Positions 20,946 through 31,350 are shown, numbered from the stretch's first letter. The stretch is 64,000 bases of DNA from Agelaius tricolor (GCA_023055355.1 JALJCS010000056.1:124001-188000); one strand, 5' to 3'. Numbers and translations: made by a program. The notes: generated by a model not told the origin, from the sequence alone.

Positions 20946-21876
20946 TTTGTAGAAAGATTGGCACCGGTGGGAAAATGAGAACCCACAGGCATCAGTGGGG
21001 GGGGGGAAGGCTGGAGGAATGGCAGAATAAGCCCTTGGAGGAGCTGGTTGGAAAGATACAGCAAGTGTATGTAAGAAGGGATGAGGAAAAGGTGAAGGTG
21101 AAGACAAAGGCAAGGGCAGAGTTTCTACAGCACCTGAGGGATGAACCACAGGGTTCAAGGGGGCCCCCAGGACTGAGGGGCCGGGGCTGGCCAAAAGGAT
21201 GTGGCAAAGGCATTTCCCTTGTGAGAAACGACTGCTCACTTTTAAAATTTCAAAGGTTTATTAAACCTTTACAAAAATACCACAAAAGGACTGAATAAGG
21301 AAAAATTACAGCACTTAGAATCTCCATGACTATCTGCCACAGGCTCATCTACAAAATGGATGCTCTTTTTTATCCTTAGCCCCTCCCTAAGTTTTGTCAG
21401 TCAACTCTTTCTCTGCCGTCTATTGGTGGAGATTACTTTCTTACATCTTGATCAGAGGTCAGGTGTTGTTACATTGCGCCTCCTGGTAATAAGCTGGCCC
21501 TCTCCAAATGTCCTGTCTACTAAGGCTATTACAAGGGGGAGGGGAAAGAGGACTATGGGAGAACATATTACAATAACATTGCTATACATTTTAGCATCCA
21601 CATAATATCTATCTTAATTGTAAGAGCAAATTATTCAATTACTCATCTATAACACCCTCCTCCTCAGGGAAGAGCCAACCAAAACAGCAGTTGGGAAGGA
21701 ATCACTGTGCTATCTGCTGGTCAGAGGGTCACTGGAAGCAGAGACAGGTGGACCCTCAGGAGGCGGAAGTCTACTGGTTAGTGGAAATGGATTGTTATGG
21801 GTGTCGGAGGTTCCCATTATACCAGGGACCCATTACAGTGGAGGCCTTGATAACATTTAGTGTGGGTCCAGGCTGA
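20946..21876 (+). pseudogene. gag: R2 gag, capsid end and nucleocapsid
   Basis: A readable frame covers the capsid C-terminus with the charged segment VYVRRDEEKVKVKTKARAE, as in gamma-like Gag. LTR-C (21220-21654) then splits it. After it comes one CCHC-type knuckle, CAICWSEGHWKQ, whose last Cys is lost. One knuckle fits class I. The corresponding R1 segment is interrupted by other LTRs. Confidence 0.65.
21220..21654 (-). mobile_element. LTR-C, minus solo copy, CCCT duplication
   Basis: 435 bp. Plus-strand ends TGTGAGAAACG and CTATAACA, flanked by CCCT at 21216-21219 and 21655-21658. Reverse strand: AATAAACC and a TATA-like GATAAAAAAG. It aligns with the outer parts of the copy at 12798-14003 and gives that copy's uninterrupted length. 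Confidence 0.85.
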
Positions 21877-22150
21877 GAGGTGTTTCTTGATAGACACAGG
21901 GGCCTCTCGAGCCACTTTGAATTTTATACCTAAAGGAGGAAAATTGTCAAGAAGTTCTTTGATTATTCAGGGGGTAAGTGGAAAAGATGAGTGAATGTGT
22001 TTTATTCAACCACTGTTAGTAGATGTGGGAGATTGATTTGAAATGCATTAATTTCTGTTTGTTCCTAATTGTGATTGCAATTTCCTGGGAAGGGATTTGA
22101 TGGCTAAATTGGGAATGAAAATTAGTATTGTAAAAGGTGATACAAAGGCC
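21850..22150 (+). pseudogene. pro: R2 pro (protease)
   Basis: Active-site loop FLIDTGASRATLNFIPKGG near 21888, then a C-terminal GRDLMAKLGMKISIV-like segment near 22095. A stop occurs just before the loop. The D-T-G-A form is shared with R3 and P5 and is usual for class I. Confidence 0.7.
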
Positions 22151-22560
22151 GATACTGTTGTACTTTGTGTAAAATGTCTGAGAAGGCCTATGCTGAACTG
22201 AATGCAGAAGTGTGGACAGCCCCAGGGAAATATGGAAAATTAGATATGAAGACTTTCCAAATTACTCAAAGACAACCAGGCCAAGTGGTGTCTAAAAAGC
22301 AATACCCTATTTAAGGGGAGGGAAGAAAGGGGTTACAGCCACTTTCTGAGTCCCAGTTAATGTTGGGTCATTTGGAGCAGTGTGTCTCCTTATAACATTC
22401 CTATCCTGCCAGTTAAGAAACTGAATGAATGGACATCAGAAGGAAAGGCAAAACTTTGAAGTGTTAAAAAGCAGATTAATTGAGGCTTTTGCCCTAGCCC
22501 TTCCAGACAGGGAAAAATAATTTAAATTGTATATGGTATGTTAAACAGATCCATGCCAAA
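22150..22560 (+). pseudogene. pol: R2 pol, RT start plus connection scrap
   Basis: VWTAPGKYGKLD and the gamma-type PYNIPILPVKK near 22390 mark the RT N-terminus. At 22440-22500 the text jumps to a LIEAFALALPD-like connection motif, so the RT palm is deleted. R2 then ends at LTR-D (22561). Confidence 0.65.
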
Positions 22561-22876
22561 TGTTGCCGCATTAAATTACAGTACAAGCTGTCTTGTACTG
22601 AACATTAATCCCGTTATAAATAAGAAACCCAGCCCAGTTCCATAAACCGGCCCCTGGGCTGAGTGACAGGGGCTTCAACCAATAACATCTTTCCTAAGGT
22701 GCAAGCATTTCACTGGTTCAAGGTCTAGGGGGTGTAAAGATTAGACCAATGGGCTGTCTAGACCCGGGAATTTTGAATTGCCTATAAAAGTAAGCTCCGA
22801 ACAATAAAGCACGCTGTTTGCTGATGACCAATGGAGGTTTGTCAGGTGTGCTGTCTCACACACCTAACCGCCACAT
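22561..22876 (+). mobile_element. LTR-D, 5' LTR of an ERV fragment
   Basis: Begins TGTTGCCGCATTAAATTAC. AACAATAAAGCACGCTG near 22799 gives the poly(A) signal. The 3' end near CGCCACA is inferred from alignment with the minus copy at 15273. Leader and a gag-like ORF follow, so it is a 5' LTR rather than a solo. The primer site after it is not recognised. Confidence 0.65.
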
Positions 22877-23349
22877 GTCAAGTGGAGCCCCTGATTGTGA
22901 GGATGAACATTCCAAGGATTGACCCGTGGGCAGAGCAGAGAGACACAGGGCAGTGCCTGCAAAGCCTGTCCCCACAGCGAAAAGCCAGAAATTAAACAGA
23001 GGCGAGTACAGCCCACCCTGCAGGAAAGGCTGCAAAAAATCACAGCCAAAGGTCTGTGTAAAACAAAAAACCAGAGAAGCTGAAAATTGATGAAAAACTC
23101 CACCCAAGATATGGGAAACTTTCTCTGCAGGACCACCCAGTACTAAAGGTATGGAGACTTCTTATTAAGAAATGGGATGTAGATTATGATGAAAAAGCAT
23201 TATTAGCATTAGTAACGTGGGCTAAAAACCATGGATTAGACACAACTAAAGAAGCTGCTTTTCACTTTAATACCGGGGCATGAACTGGCCAATTTATAAT
23301 TCAAGCAGCCTCCAGAGGCGAGAAAAACTTGATAAGAGTTATAAAGCCA
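22877..23349 (+). pseudogene. gag: Leader and gag matrix start of the LTR-D ERV
   Basis: A leader of about 230 bp precedes ATGGGAAAC at 23111, an MG- start typical of a myristoylated matrix. After a stop and frameshift, the segment VWRLLIKKWDVDYDEKALL then LVTWAKNHG reads like a beta/alpha-like matrix domain. LTR-I interrupts it at 23350. It could be the 5' part of P3, whose gag begins abruptly at 38951. Confidence 0.5.
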
Positions 23350-23977
23350 TGTGAAAAATGCATATTTTATGATTGGCTTTTCTCAAATGTTAAAATGAAT
23401 ATTATATGTGTTGTGTTAGAAAGTAATGCTGTATTAATTCTCTTAAGTAGTGTGTTAAATATAGTTTTAGGTTATAACATAATGTTAAAATAGAAACGAT
23501 GCTATGTAAGGTACTTTTTTTTCTAAAGAAAGGACTCGCACTGAGATAGCAGCCACAGGACACCTAAATCATTCAGAGAAAAAGAATTTATTGCTCCATT
23601 ATCAGGAGAAACTAACTTCTTCCCGCCTCGCTCGGGCAGGACAACGCCATTAGTAATATGAGGAAGAAGTTGATGATGACCAGGCAGAATCCTGTATTTG
23701 AATGGAATTTATGCATCATGTATGAGATGTATGACTATGCAACAGGCTATTGTTTTTAAGGGTTAATCGTCTGTTAACGTGTGTCCTTTTTCGGGCTTAT
23801 GCTGCCCAGAAAAAGGTACCCGGACGTCCGTAACTCTTTGTATTTGTTGTCTCATATTGTCCTAATTCAACTTGTCCAAATTATTATTACTCTAATTGTA
23901 TTACTATTTTTATAACCATTTTATTTTTATTGTTAAACATTTAAAATTTTAAAAACAAGTGATTGGCATTTTTCACA
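23350..23977 (+). mobile_element. LTR-I, plus copy with primer site (5' LTR)
   Basis: 628 bp with inverted ends TGTGAAAAATGC and GCATTTTTCACA. It aligns along its length with 31989-32606 (minus) and 38344-38950 (plus). A primer binding site follows after four bases, so this is a 5' LTR. Its own provirus is cut at 24057 by LTR-A. Confidence 0.88.
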
Positions 23978-23981
23978 ATTA

Positions 23982-23999
23982 TGGTAGCAGAGGATGGTT
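23982..23999 (+). other. Primer binding site, initiator tRNA-Met
   Basis: TGGTAGCAGAGGATGGTT is an 18 of 18 match to the reverse complement of the vertebrate initiator tRNA-Met 3' end including CCA. It sits at the standard place after an LTR ending in CA. Few vertebrate retroviruses are known to use this primer. Confidence 0.85.
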
Positions 24000-24057
24000 A
24001 ATGTAATATATGTTATGAAATAATTCATGCTATAGAAAGATTGTATTTTATAAAAAT

Positions 24058-24663
24058 TGTGAAATCCAAACGAGTCTCTGACCACAAGCAGCCCAAAGGT
24101 AGACGTCTACTCTAATTCCGATATTCCTGGAGGCGGCAGGAGAACAATCAGCAGTTAACTTATGAATAGACATGCCCAGCCGCAGAGCTATCCCGAGTCA
24201 TCGGAAGAAGCCTAAGAGCGATCATCAGATCATCATCGCCCTGTTGATAACATCAATCAAGATAGCTGGAGTCGCCAGAAAGATACATCTGAATACACGA
24301 CTTTCCCCCCCCCCCCCCCCGGACTACTCGATTAACACCGCTATGGACCAGGAAACAGCAATTGCCCAGCTCTGCACAGTGAAAGAACCAGCTTTGAATA
24401 TGCAGAGTTACAAAATAAACAGATTCCTCTGCCTCGGGCATAATAAACTCTATAAAACAACCCCGCAAGAAGTGGCTCTCATGAATGGGGAAGGGTCCGA
24501 TGCGATAGAGGTCGGATCTAGGTTGACCCAGCGCCAATCCCAGGCTCGACGCTATCTCTTTGGCTGTGGTGGTTTTGAGGGCCTTATTTACGTCGCGGAA
24601 AAAGAGAAATAAAATCTTTTCACATTTTTGATAATTTGGCTTCTCGATTGTTTATTTATAACA
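24058..24663 (+). mobile_element. LTR-A, plus solo copy
   Basis: 606 bp from TGTGAAATCC to TTATAACA. TATA-like CTATAAAAC near 24453 and AATAAA near 24609. It contains a 16-base C run at 24305-24320. Neither a polypurine tract before nor a primer site after it is seen, so it is solo. No target duplication; it truncates the LTR-I leader. Confidence 0.8.
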
Positions 24664-25211
24664 CTTAACACTTTGCTGCTTGTGCTTTAAAAGAGTCACA
24701 GTGGGGAAGGCACGCCCTGCCCTATTTGGCAGCCTCACTCTGTTTCCCCTGGGGTGACTGACAAATGCAGGTTACCATCGGTGGACAAAATGAGGCAATA
24801 GAACATAGAGAAGGGAAAAAGGCTCCCTACAACCGCGGTAATTGGCCCCCTAAGACTAGTAGTGCCCACAAAGAACCCGGGAAGGAAAAGGGATTGGTAA
24901 GTACTTTTTTTGAGGCACAGGTATGGGGGGATGAATGTGTGTGAATGAGAGGTGGGCTGGTTGTCCCAGACCTGCCAAGTGAGTGCTGGAGTCTCCCATG
25001 CTGCGTTTCCGATTTTCCACAAGGAAAGTGGCCAGTAAAGAGACGAAGCGAGTGATAAAAGGAGTGAAATAATCCCCCAGGGTAACTGGGACTGGGTCTC
25101 AGGGTGAGATTGGACCCCTCGGAGGTAGGGAGAACTGGGGCAGAACCATTTTCAGACAGAAGGGGATTGGAACAAACCAACCTAATAACTTAACAAAACA
25201 CACTGCAACAT
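24664..25211 (-). mobile_element. LTR-J-like sequence, minus
   Basis: The right part (25040-25211) parallels 13600-13729: GGGGCAGAACCATT, then AACAAACC, and an end near ACATGGCA. The left part has no clear landmark. P2 gag sequence starts right after. This may be the end of an LTR whose partner was lost. Confidence 0.4.
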
Positions 25212-26590
25212 GGCACCTTCCCAAACCTGGTCATCTTCTTCCCAAGATCCCCCTAAGTATCCCAAAATTCCTTCCCCATCCCCCTCCCCTCCTGTTCTTC
25301 GTGACACCTTCCCTCCCCCTCCCTTACCTGCAGTACCCTCAGCTCCGCCCCTCTACTCCTCCCAGGGGGCGTCTGCCAATGTGACGTCACCAGGTGTCCC
25401 CTCCCCCTGTTCCCACGGTATCCCCGCCCCTTGCCTTCTCCCTGTCCCCGCCCCCTGTTCTCATTGCATCCCCTCCCCCTCCCTGGGTTCCCACGGTGGG
25501 GGGCACACCCACTACATGTCCCCAAACCTGCTTCTGTTTTCCCTATAATTCCAATGCAAGGGATACAGGGCAGGAAGCTGTAGCCCCAATACAGGGTCCC
25601 ACTTTGTCATTTGTTCCTTTTTCGTACCAGCCTGCAGCACAAGGAGGAGCAGCCCCAACTGCTAATTGGAGCTCTTTTGGATGACAATTGATTAAAGAGG
25701 TCTGTAAATCTCACCGGGAGTATGGCCCACACAGTCCATATTTCCGTGGCCTTTTAAATTCTGAATTGAGTAGGACTGTAGTAGTCCCACATGATTTAAA
25801 ACAGCTTTTCTCATGTTTCATGACCTCTACAGAATTCAAATTATGGGAATTAGCATGGAAACAACTGCTAAAAGAGGCTCTCCCAGGCTTGCATGCTGAT
25901 CCAAACACAGCGAAAGATGCTAATGGCATGCCAATTACCATTGAGCATCTCTCCGGTGTAGGCCAGTGGTCTTCACCCTCAATCCAAGCTACTGTAATTC
26001 CTGTAGAAACACTCGAGAAAGTAAAGGAAGCAGCTGAAAAAGCATTCTTTTCCCTCCAACCTGAGGGGCCTTTTGAGCCCTACAGTAAGATTAAGCAGCT
26101 ACCATCAGAGCCTTTTCTGAAATTTGTAGAAAAGTTAACTAGAGCCATTGAAATCCAAGTTATAAAAGACAATGCAAGGGAAGAGGTTTTAGAGGAAATG
26201 GCATTTACAAATGCAAATGAACAGTGTCGAGTGGCAATTTTGAGCCTTCCTCTCGAACCCCCTCCTACACTAAAAAAGATATGCTTCTAGTCTGTAACAG
26301 CAAAGTGCCTCTGATGAGTGTTGCTGAAGACACCAGACCAAGGCTGCTGCCAAGACCACCTCAGCGTGTCGCCATGGCCAGCCCTGCGCCCATTCCCTCA
26401 GCACAGCAGCACCCTGGGCAGCAGTGACGACCAGCAGTGGTTGACCCCACAAAGCCATGCCTGCTTAGCAACAACCTTGGACATTGGAGTAACCAGTGCC
26501 CCCTGAAAAAGCAATTTGATGAGTATAGAAATGGCACGAGAGGAAAATTACAAGCACTCCCACAGGGTCAACAACAACAAAAAAACTGAA
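25212..26590 (+). pseudogene. gag: P2 gag
   Basis: A Pro/Ser-rich stretch (25210-25550) comes first, with no matrix before it. Capsid is readable at 25688-26290, with helix text LKQLFSCFMTSTEFKLWELAWK and the major homology region around FLKFVEKLTRAIE. A TGA at 25682-25684 interrupts its start. After a frameshift near 26290, one knuckle-like CLLSNNLGHWSNQC remains (first knuckle damaged). The frame ends in a Gln-rich tail QQQQKN and TGA at 26587-26589, immediately after the frameshift heptamer. The residues match P3 capsid in spacing. Confidence 0.8.
26580..26586 (+). promoter_or_regulatory. P2 gag/pro frameshift site AAAAAAC
   Basis: Heptamer in phase with the nucleocapsid frame (AAA at 26581, AAC at 26584), directly before the gag stop. 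Protease lies in the -1 frame. AAAAAAC is the classic betaretroviral gag/pro slip site. Confidence 0.85.
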
Positions 26591-27509
26591 ATGGGAGCGC
26601 CGGCCTGCCAGGCATGCAGACACAAAAAGAGCAGGCCAAGGGAATAAGGGAAGCAAAACAAACCAAGCGCGCCGTAATATTACTGTTTCTGTAAGTGAAG
26701 CAAATGCTTCAAAGACCACTTCTGCTGGTCCACTGTTAAAAATGCAACAAAATAACCTTTGTTATGATTTAGGTGAACCTATGTTAACCACGTCTTCTGT
26801 CAATGAGCCTTTCAGGTTGCAGCTGACAGAATCACTCCATCTGAAAGACACTGACTGGCATTTTGTCTCTGTCAATCCAGAACAGAAGGGTACTTGACAC
26901 CGAATCCGTTGTAAGTACATCGTCATTGGGGACACCAAACACACACCACATGAGATTGAAATTGCTCCAGGAATGACAACATCAGATCCTGAGCAATTCG
27001 TTCTTGGGCTGCACTGTTTCCACCCACCCCTGTTTCTTCCTAAAGGACAAATTGTTGCCCAAGCTATCCCTGTGCTGTTTTTGCCTGAAGGCACTGAAAA
27101 ACAAGGGCCCACAGTCGCCTGGGTCCAAGTTATTGGGAGAGACAAACCCAAATTATGGTGTAATGTCAGTGGAGGTGGGGAGTCAAAACGCATTGAGATG
27201 CTTGTAGACACGGGTGCAGACTGCACAGTGATCCCAGTACAAGACTGGCCAGCGCATTGGCCTTTGCAAAACGTTGCTGGTCACGTTCGAGGTGTAGGAG
27301 GCCTGCAATTGGCGAGACAATCCAAAAGCATCATCCAAATCGAGGGACCAAACGGACAATTGGCAAATATCCGTCCATTTGTGTTAGATTATTCAGAACC
27401 TTTGTTAGGGAGAGATTTAATGGCCCAGTGGGGTGGCACGATATTCCAGACTCCCCACAGGATTTTTGTACAGCAGTCATTGAACAACAGCGCCCCACCC
27501 AAAAACTAA
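26590..27509 (+). pseudogene. pro: P2 pro (dUTPase-like domain plus protease)
   Basis: The N-terminal part (about 26770-27100) reads like a worn dUTPase: an EIEIAPGM segment, then LPKGQIVAQAIPVLFLPEG, which parallels the closing GQRIAQLLLLP motif of betaretroviral dUTPases. A TGA near 26895 lies in it. Protease follows, with [12 protein letters not shown], a VRGVGG flap and [13 protein letters not shown], ending at TAA 27507-27509. The protease half is open from 26973. The dUTPase would lower dUTP during reverse transcription, but its catalytic motifs are not clear here. Confidence 0.75.
27500..27506 (+). promoter_or_regulatory. Candidate P2 pro/pol slip site CAAAAAC
   Basis: Directly before the pro stop and in phase (AAA 27501, AAC 27504), one base away from AAAAAAC. 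Pol continues in the -1 frame. It may be a decayed site; an alternative inside the long overlap (27257-27509) cannot be excluded. Confidence 0.5.
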
Positions 27510-30247
27510 AGTGGAAAACAGACAAACGAGTTGAGGTGAAACAGTGGCCGCTCAGTAAACAAAAAATAAAGGCACTTGAGGAGCTAGTGGAAGAGCAACT
27601 GAAAAAGGGTCACATTGTGGACACCACGTCCCCGTGGAACTCTCCAGTATTTGTCATTCAGAAAGCTGACAAAAAGAGATGGCGGCTCCTCCACGACCTC
27701 TGACAAATTAATAATGTCATTGAAGATATGGGCTCTCCCCAACCTGCTATGCCATCCCCGACAATGCTTCCCCAGGATTGGAAATTAGCTGTTATTGACA
27801 TAAAAGATTGTTTTTTCAATATTCCCCTCCACCCTGACGATGCACCGCGTTTTGCATTCTCGGTCCCCACCATCAACATGGAAGCCCCTATGAAAAGGCA
27901 CCATTGGACAGTTCTTCCTCAGGGCCTAAAGGTCTCGCCAGCGATCTGCCAGTGGTATGTCTCTTCCCTGCTTTCCCCAGTGCGTGCAGCCACAGAAAAG
28001 GCCATCATCTATCATTATATAGATGATATCCTTGTGTGTGCCCCCAATGATGATTTACTCACACATGCGCTTGACCTAACTATCGATGCATTGATTGTTG
28101 CAGGGTTCGAGCTCCAGGAAAAGAAAATTCAAAAGATGCCACCTTGGAAATATTTGGGCTTAGAAATTGGAAATAGGACCATTGTTCCTCAAAAACTAGA
28201 AATCAGTCCAAGGATCAAGACCCTTGCGGATGTCCACAAGTTGTGTGGGTCTTTGAATTGGGTAAGGCCATGGCTTGGTCTGACTAACTAAGACCTGGCC
28301 CCTCTTTTCAATTTATTGAAAGGGGGAGAGGACCCGGGTGCTCCTAGGTCTATTACCCCAGAGGCACGGAAAGCTCTAGAAAAGGTTCAGATTGCAATGT
28401 CCACAAGACAGGCCCACTGATGGCGGCCTGACCTGCCATTCAAATTTATCATCTTAGGTAAGTCGCCACACCTCCATGGAATCATTTTCCAGTGGGAGGA
28501 AAAACAAACACCTAAGGCAAAGGAAACACCAAAAAAGGGCCAGGACCAGAGGCACCCTCTCTTGATCATAGAATGGGTTTTCCTCAGTCACAAAAGGTCC
28601 AAGAGAATGACAAAGCCTCAGGAGCTGGTAGCAGAACTGATCCGGAAAGCAAGGACCTGGATCAGGGAGTTAGCAGGATGTGACTTTGAGTGCATTCACA
28701 TTCCAATTGAGTTAAAATTGGGTCAAAATTCTATGCAAATATTGGAACAATTGTTTCGAGAAAATGAAGTGTTGCAATTTGCTCTGGATTCCTACTCAGG
28801 ACAAATTTCTGTCCACCGGCCTGCCCACAAAATGTTCGAACAAGATGTTCAATTTATTCTGAAATTAAGAAGTGCTCAGAGTAGGAGACCTTTAAAAAAG
28901 GCTCTGACTGTCTTTACAGATGCATCCGGGAGGTCCCACAAGTCCGTTATGACTTGGAAGGATCCTCAAACCCAGCAGTGGTTGACGGACATTGCTGAGG
29001 TGGAAGGTTCACCTCAGGTTGCTGAATTGGCTGCTGTTGTTAGGTCTTTTGAAAGGTTCTCAGAACCATTCAATCTGATTACGGATTCTGCATATGTGGC
29101 AGGAGTAGTATCCAGGGCAGATCAAGCAATACTGCAAGAAGTGTCTAACATCGCACTTTTCGAATTGCTCTCAAAACTTGTAAAGTTAGTCACTCACCAG
29201 GAGCAACCATTTTATGTGATGCACGTCAGGTCACACACCGACTTGCCAGGGTTTATCGCTGAAGGCAACAGAAGGGCAGATGCTCTTGCTGCACCTGCAG
29301 TGATGGCCACTCTCCCAAATGTTTTTGAACAGGCAAAAATCAGCCACCAACTTTTCCACCAAAATGCACCTGGCCTGGTTTGTCAGTTTCACATCACTTG
29401 AGAACAGGCCAAAGCGATTGTGGACACATGCCCAAATTGCCAACAACATGCACTCCCTACAGTGAGTATGGGAGCAAACCCTAGGGGGTTGAACACTTGA
29501 GAACTGTGGCAAACAGATGTTACACACATACAGTAATTTGGACGGCAGAAATACGTTCACGTTAGTGTAGATACCTTTTCTGGAGCGGTCTATGCTTCTG
29601 CCCACACAGGAGAATCATCTATCGATGCCACTAAGCACCTCTTACAGGCTTTTTCTTTCATGGGCATCCCCAAGGAGTTGAAAACTGATAATGGGCCTGC
29701 CTATAAATCCAAGGAATTCAGGAGCTTCCTGCAGCAATGGGGAGTAGAGCACAAAACTGGCATCCCATACTCCCCTACAGGTCAAGCCATTGTAGAAAGG
29801 ACTCACTGCAATATTAAAAGAGTCCTGGACCAGCAACAACAGGTTCTGAAGGTGGAACCCCCCCACATCCGGTTGTCCAGGGCGCTGTTCACAATCAATT
29901 TTCTGAATTGTTCCTTTGGCAGCCTGAACCCGCCCATCCTTCGCCACTTTGCGGGGAGCAATCATACGTTGATGAAAGAAAAGCCTCCGGTTTTAGTAAA
30001 GGACCCTGAGACTTGGAAGACGGTGGGACCTTACAAATTGGTTACTTGGGGACATGGATACGCCTGTGTGTCCACCCCCTCTGGGTTAAAGTGGGTTCCT
30101 CCAAAATGGGTAAGGCCCTATGTTCCCAAGGTCTCAGAGAAATCAACAGAAGCGCCGCAGGTTGCCAATGCTACCTGGAGAAGGAAACGCCGCACGCGTT
30201 CTCTTGAGGAAATTCCATTTAAGCCTCCTATCTGGAATAGTTTGTAA
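27500..30247 (+). pseudogene. pol: P2 pol (RT-RNase H-integrase)
   Basis: One frame throughout, with stops at 27701, 28289, 28418, 29399, 29498 and 29534 (first bases). RT carries VIDIKDCFFNIPLHPDD and the catalytic YIDDIL. Connection and RNase H follow (VFTDASG, LITDSAY, MHVRSHTDLPGF). Integrase has the HHCC finger (SHQLFHQNAP, then CPNC) and the triad in VSVDTFSG, LKTDNGPAY and AIVERTHCN. The C-terminal tail is basic (RRKRRTRS). No frameshift is seen. All six stops are consistent with single transitions at conserved codons, judged from alignment with P3 and P4. Confidence 0.88.
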
Positions 30248-30312
30248 TATGTTTGTCTTAAGTTCCTTGTACCAGTTTAGATCCCACAGTTTTTGTGTAG
30301 CCTCAAGACACC

Positions 30313-30723
30313 ATGAGACCAAGCCTGCTCCTTGTCGTACTTGCGATCATCCATCTCACCAGCGATCTCCTGGATAGTCCCTCAGCCCAAAGCACGTATG
30401 GATTACCTTGGCAAAAGACCTCGGACATCAAGAGAGAAACTGACAACTGGCTGAGTGGACTGTTCAAAGGCTGGGGACTCTCGGGCTGGTTGGGATCTAT
30501 TCTGAAAACTGTAATTTTAGTATTGTTTATATTAGTTGTCGTTGTAGTTGTTAGCATTGTTTCTGGACTAGTCAAAAGCATGGTCCTCAAGTTGATGTCA
30601 AGCTCATCTCCCCCTCCTGAAGGTTACCATTTGGAAGCCATTAGTGCTCCAATGAATGACATAGAACCTTTAGTGGAAAGCACTGAACCTCCTGTAGAGG
30701 AGGAACCAATTTACCAACCATAG
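30313..30723 (+). CDS. env: P2 mini-env, open 136-codon ORF
   Basis: ATG 30313 to TAG 30721-30723. An N-terminal hydrophobic signal (LLLVVLAIIHLTSDLL) is followed after about 35 residues by a juxtamembrane segment DNWLSGLFKGWG, a membrane span rich in V/I/L, and an acidic, proline-rich tail. This is the start and end of an Env with almost all of the surface and fusion parts missing; the WLxGLF text resembles the alpharetroviral TM end. The frame is open across the deletion. It could make a small membrane protein, but P2 pol is dead and expression is unknown. The ORF lies between pol and the polypurine tract, where env belongs. Confidence 0.65.
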   Translation: MRPSLLLVVLAIIHLTSDLLDSPSAQSTYGLPWQKTSDIKRETDNWLSGLFKGWGLSGWLGSILKTVILVLFILVVVVVVSIVSGLVKSMVLKLMSSSSPPPEGYHLEAISAPMNDIEPLVESTEPPVEEEPIYQP

Positions 30724-30773
30724 TTTGGCAAGCATTCTGCACCACAAACCCAGTCCTCTTCTTTTTAAACAAA

Positions 30774-30785
30774 ACTAGGGGGAGA
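30774..30785 (+). other. P2 polypurine tract
   Basis: CTAGGGGGAGA just before the LTR start TGTTGCAG. P4 has a similar GAAGGGGGAGA at the same place. Confidence 0.75.
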
Positions 30786-31350
30786 TGTTGCAGTGTGACT
30801 TCCTGTTTCACCTATCCCAACCCCCCCAGGTGTGCCAACCTTCCCCCTCCCCCTTTTGCCCTCCAGCTAAGAGCTTGTCAATCAATCTTAACATTCCAGC
30901 AGGGTCGTCGTGTGGTTGGCAGAAATTCAAAAGATGCCCCTCTGGTCTGGGCTCATTGGCCTGTCCAAGCGTCTATATCCCTTGAGCCTTCCTCTCCTCA
31001 CACCTGGCTGGCCCTCACCTGTCCCTTCCCCTCCCCCTGTCCCCGGGGCTTAAAAGGACACGAGACCATGCGGCCCGGAGTTCTATTGCAAGCTGTTACC
31101 ACATTCAGAGGTCTACCACCCTAAAATAAAACTCTGGATTAAGACTCTACAATAGAATTGGCTCCTTTTCTCTTCACTGTCGCCTGAACCTTTTCCACCA
31201 GAGGTAAACTGAGTTCCTACTTTGCCTGGATTTGTTCTGAGTGCCTAGCTGCAGCATCCAGCCAGCCAAAGGTATCTCTGGGGTGAAACGCCACAGCTGC
31301 TGCCTTTGGTCTAGCAGCGAGGGCTAGACGAACCCAGGCACGACATACCC
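30786..31350 (+). mobile_element. P2 3' LTR
   Basis: Begins TGTTGCAGTGTGAC after the polypurine tract. TATA-like CTTAAAAGG near 31049, AAAATAAAAC near 31124. The 3' edge is uncertain, set near CATACCCAG where class I pol text starts. The matching 5' LTR is not in the window. Confidence 0.65.

Larger units (their letters stand above)
14969..22560 (+). mobile_element. R2, class I (gamma-like) ERV remnant
   Basis: Plus-strand order: 5' LTR, tRNA-Pro-like primer site, repeated leader, gag end with one zinc knuckle, protease, start of reverse transcriptase, then a pol scrap. Insertions are LTR-D (15273-15571), LTR-F (15800-16920, containing LTR-E), LTR-G (17097-18542), LTR-H (from 19504), LTR-C (21220-21654) and LTR-D at 22561, where R2 ends. 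The leader is shared with R1, so R1 and R2 belong to one family. Confidence 0.78.
25212..31350 (+). mobile_element. Provirus P2 (beta-like, 5' LTR missing)
   Basis: Order: proline-rich gag, capsid, nucleocapsid, dUTPase-like plus protease, pol, mini-env, polypurine tract, 3' LTR. Gag nucleocapsid, pro and pol step through frames by -1 each. Matrix and the 5' LTR are absent. Pol keeps one frame for 2.7 kb but has six nonsense codons. Pol resembles P3 and P4 closely enough to align by eye, so the three belong to one beta-like group. Confidence 0.88.

Noticed and set aside
23982..23999. A tRNA-Met gene
   Set aside because: Only the 3' 18 bases are present, at the standard primer-site position after an LTR; no cloverleaf follows.
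25253..25525. Minus-strand Gly/Arg-rich ORF opposite P2 gag
   Set aside because: Mirror of the CCC-rich plus-strand linker.
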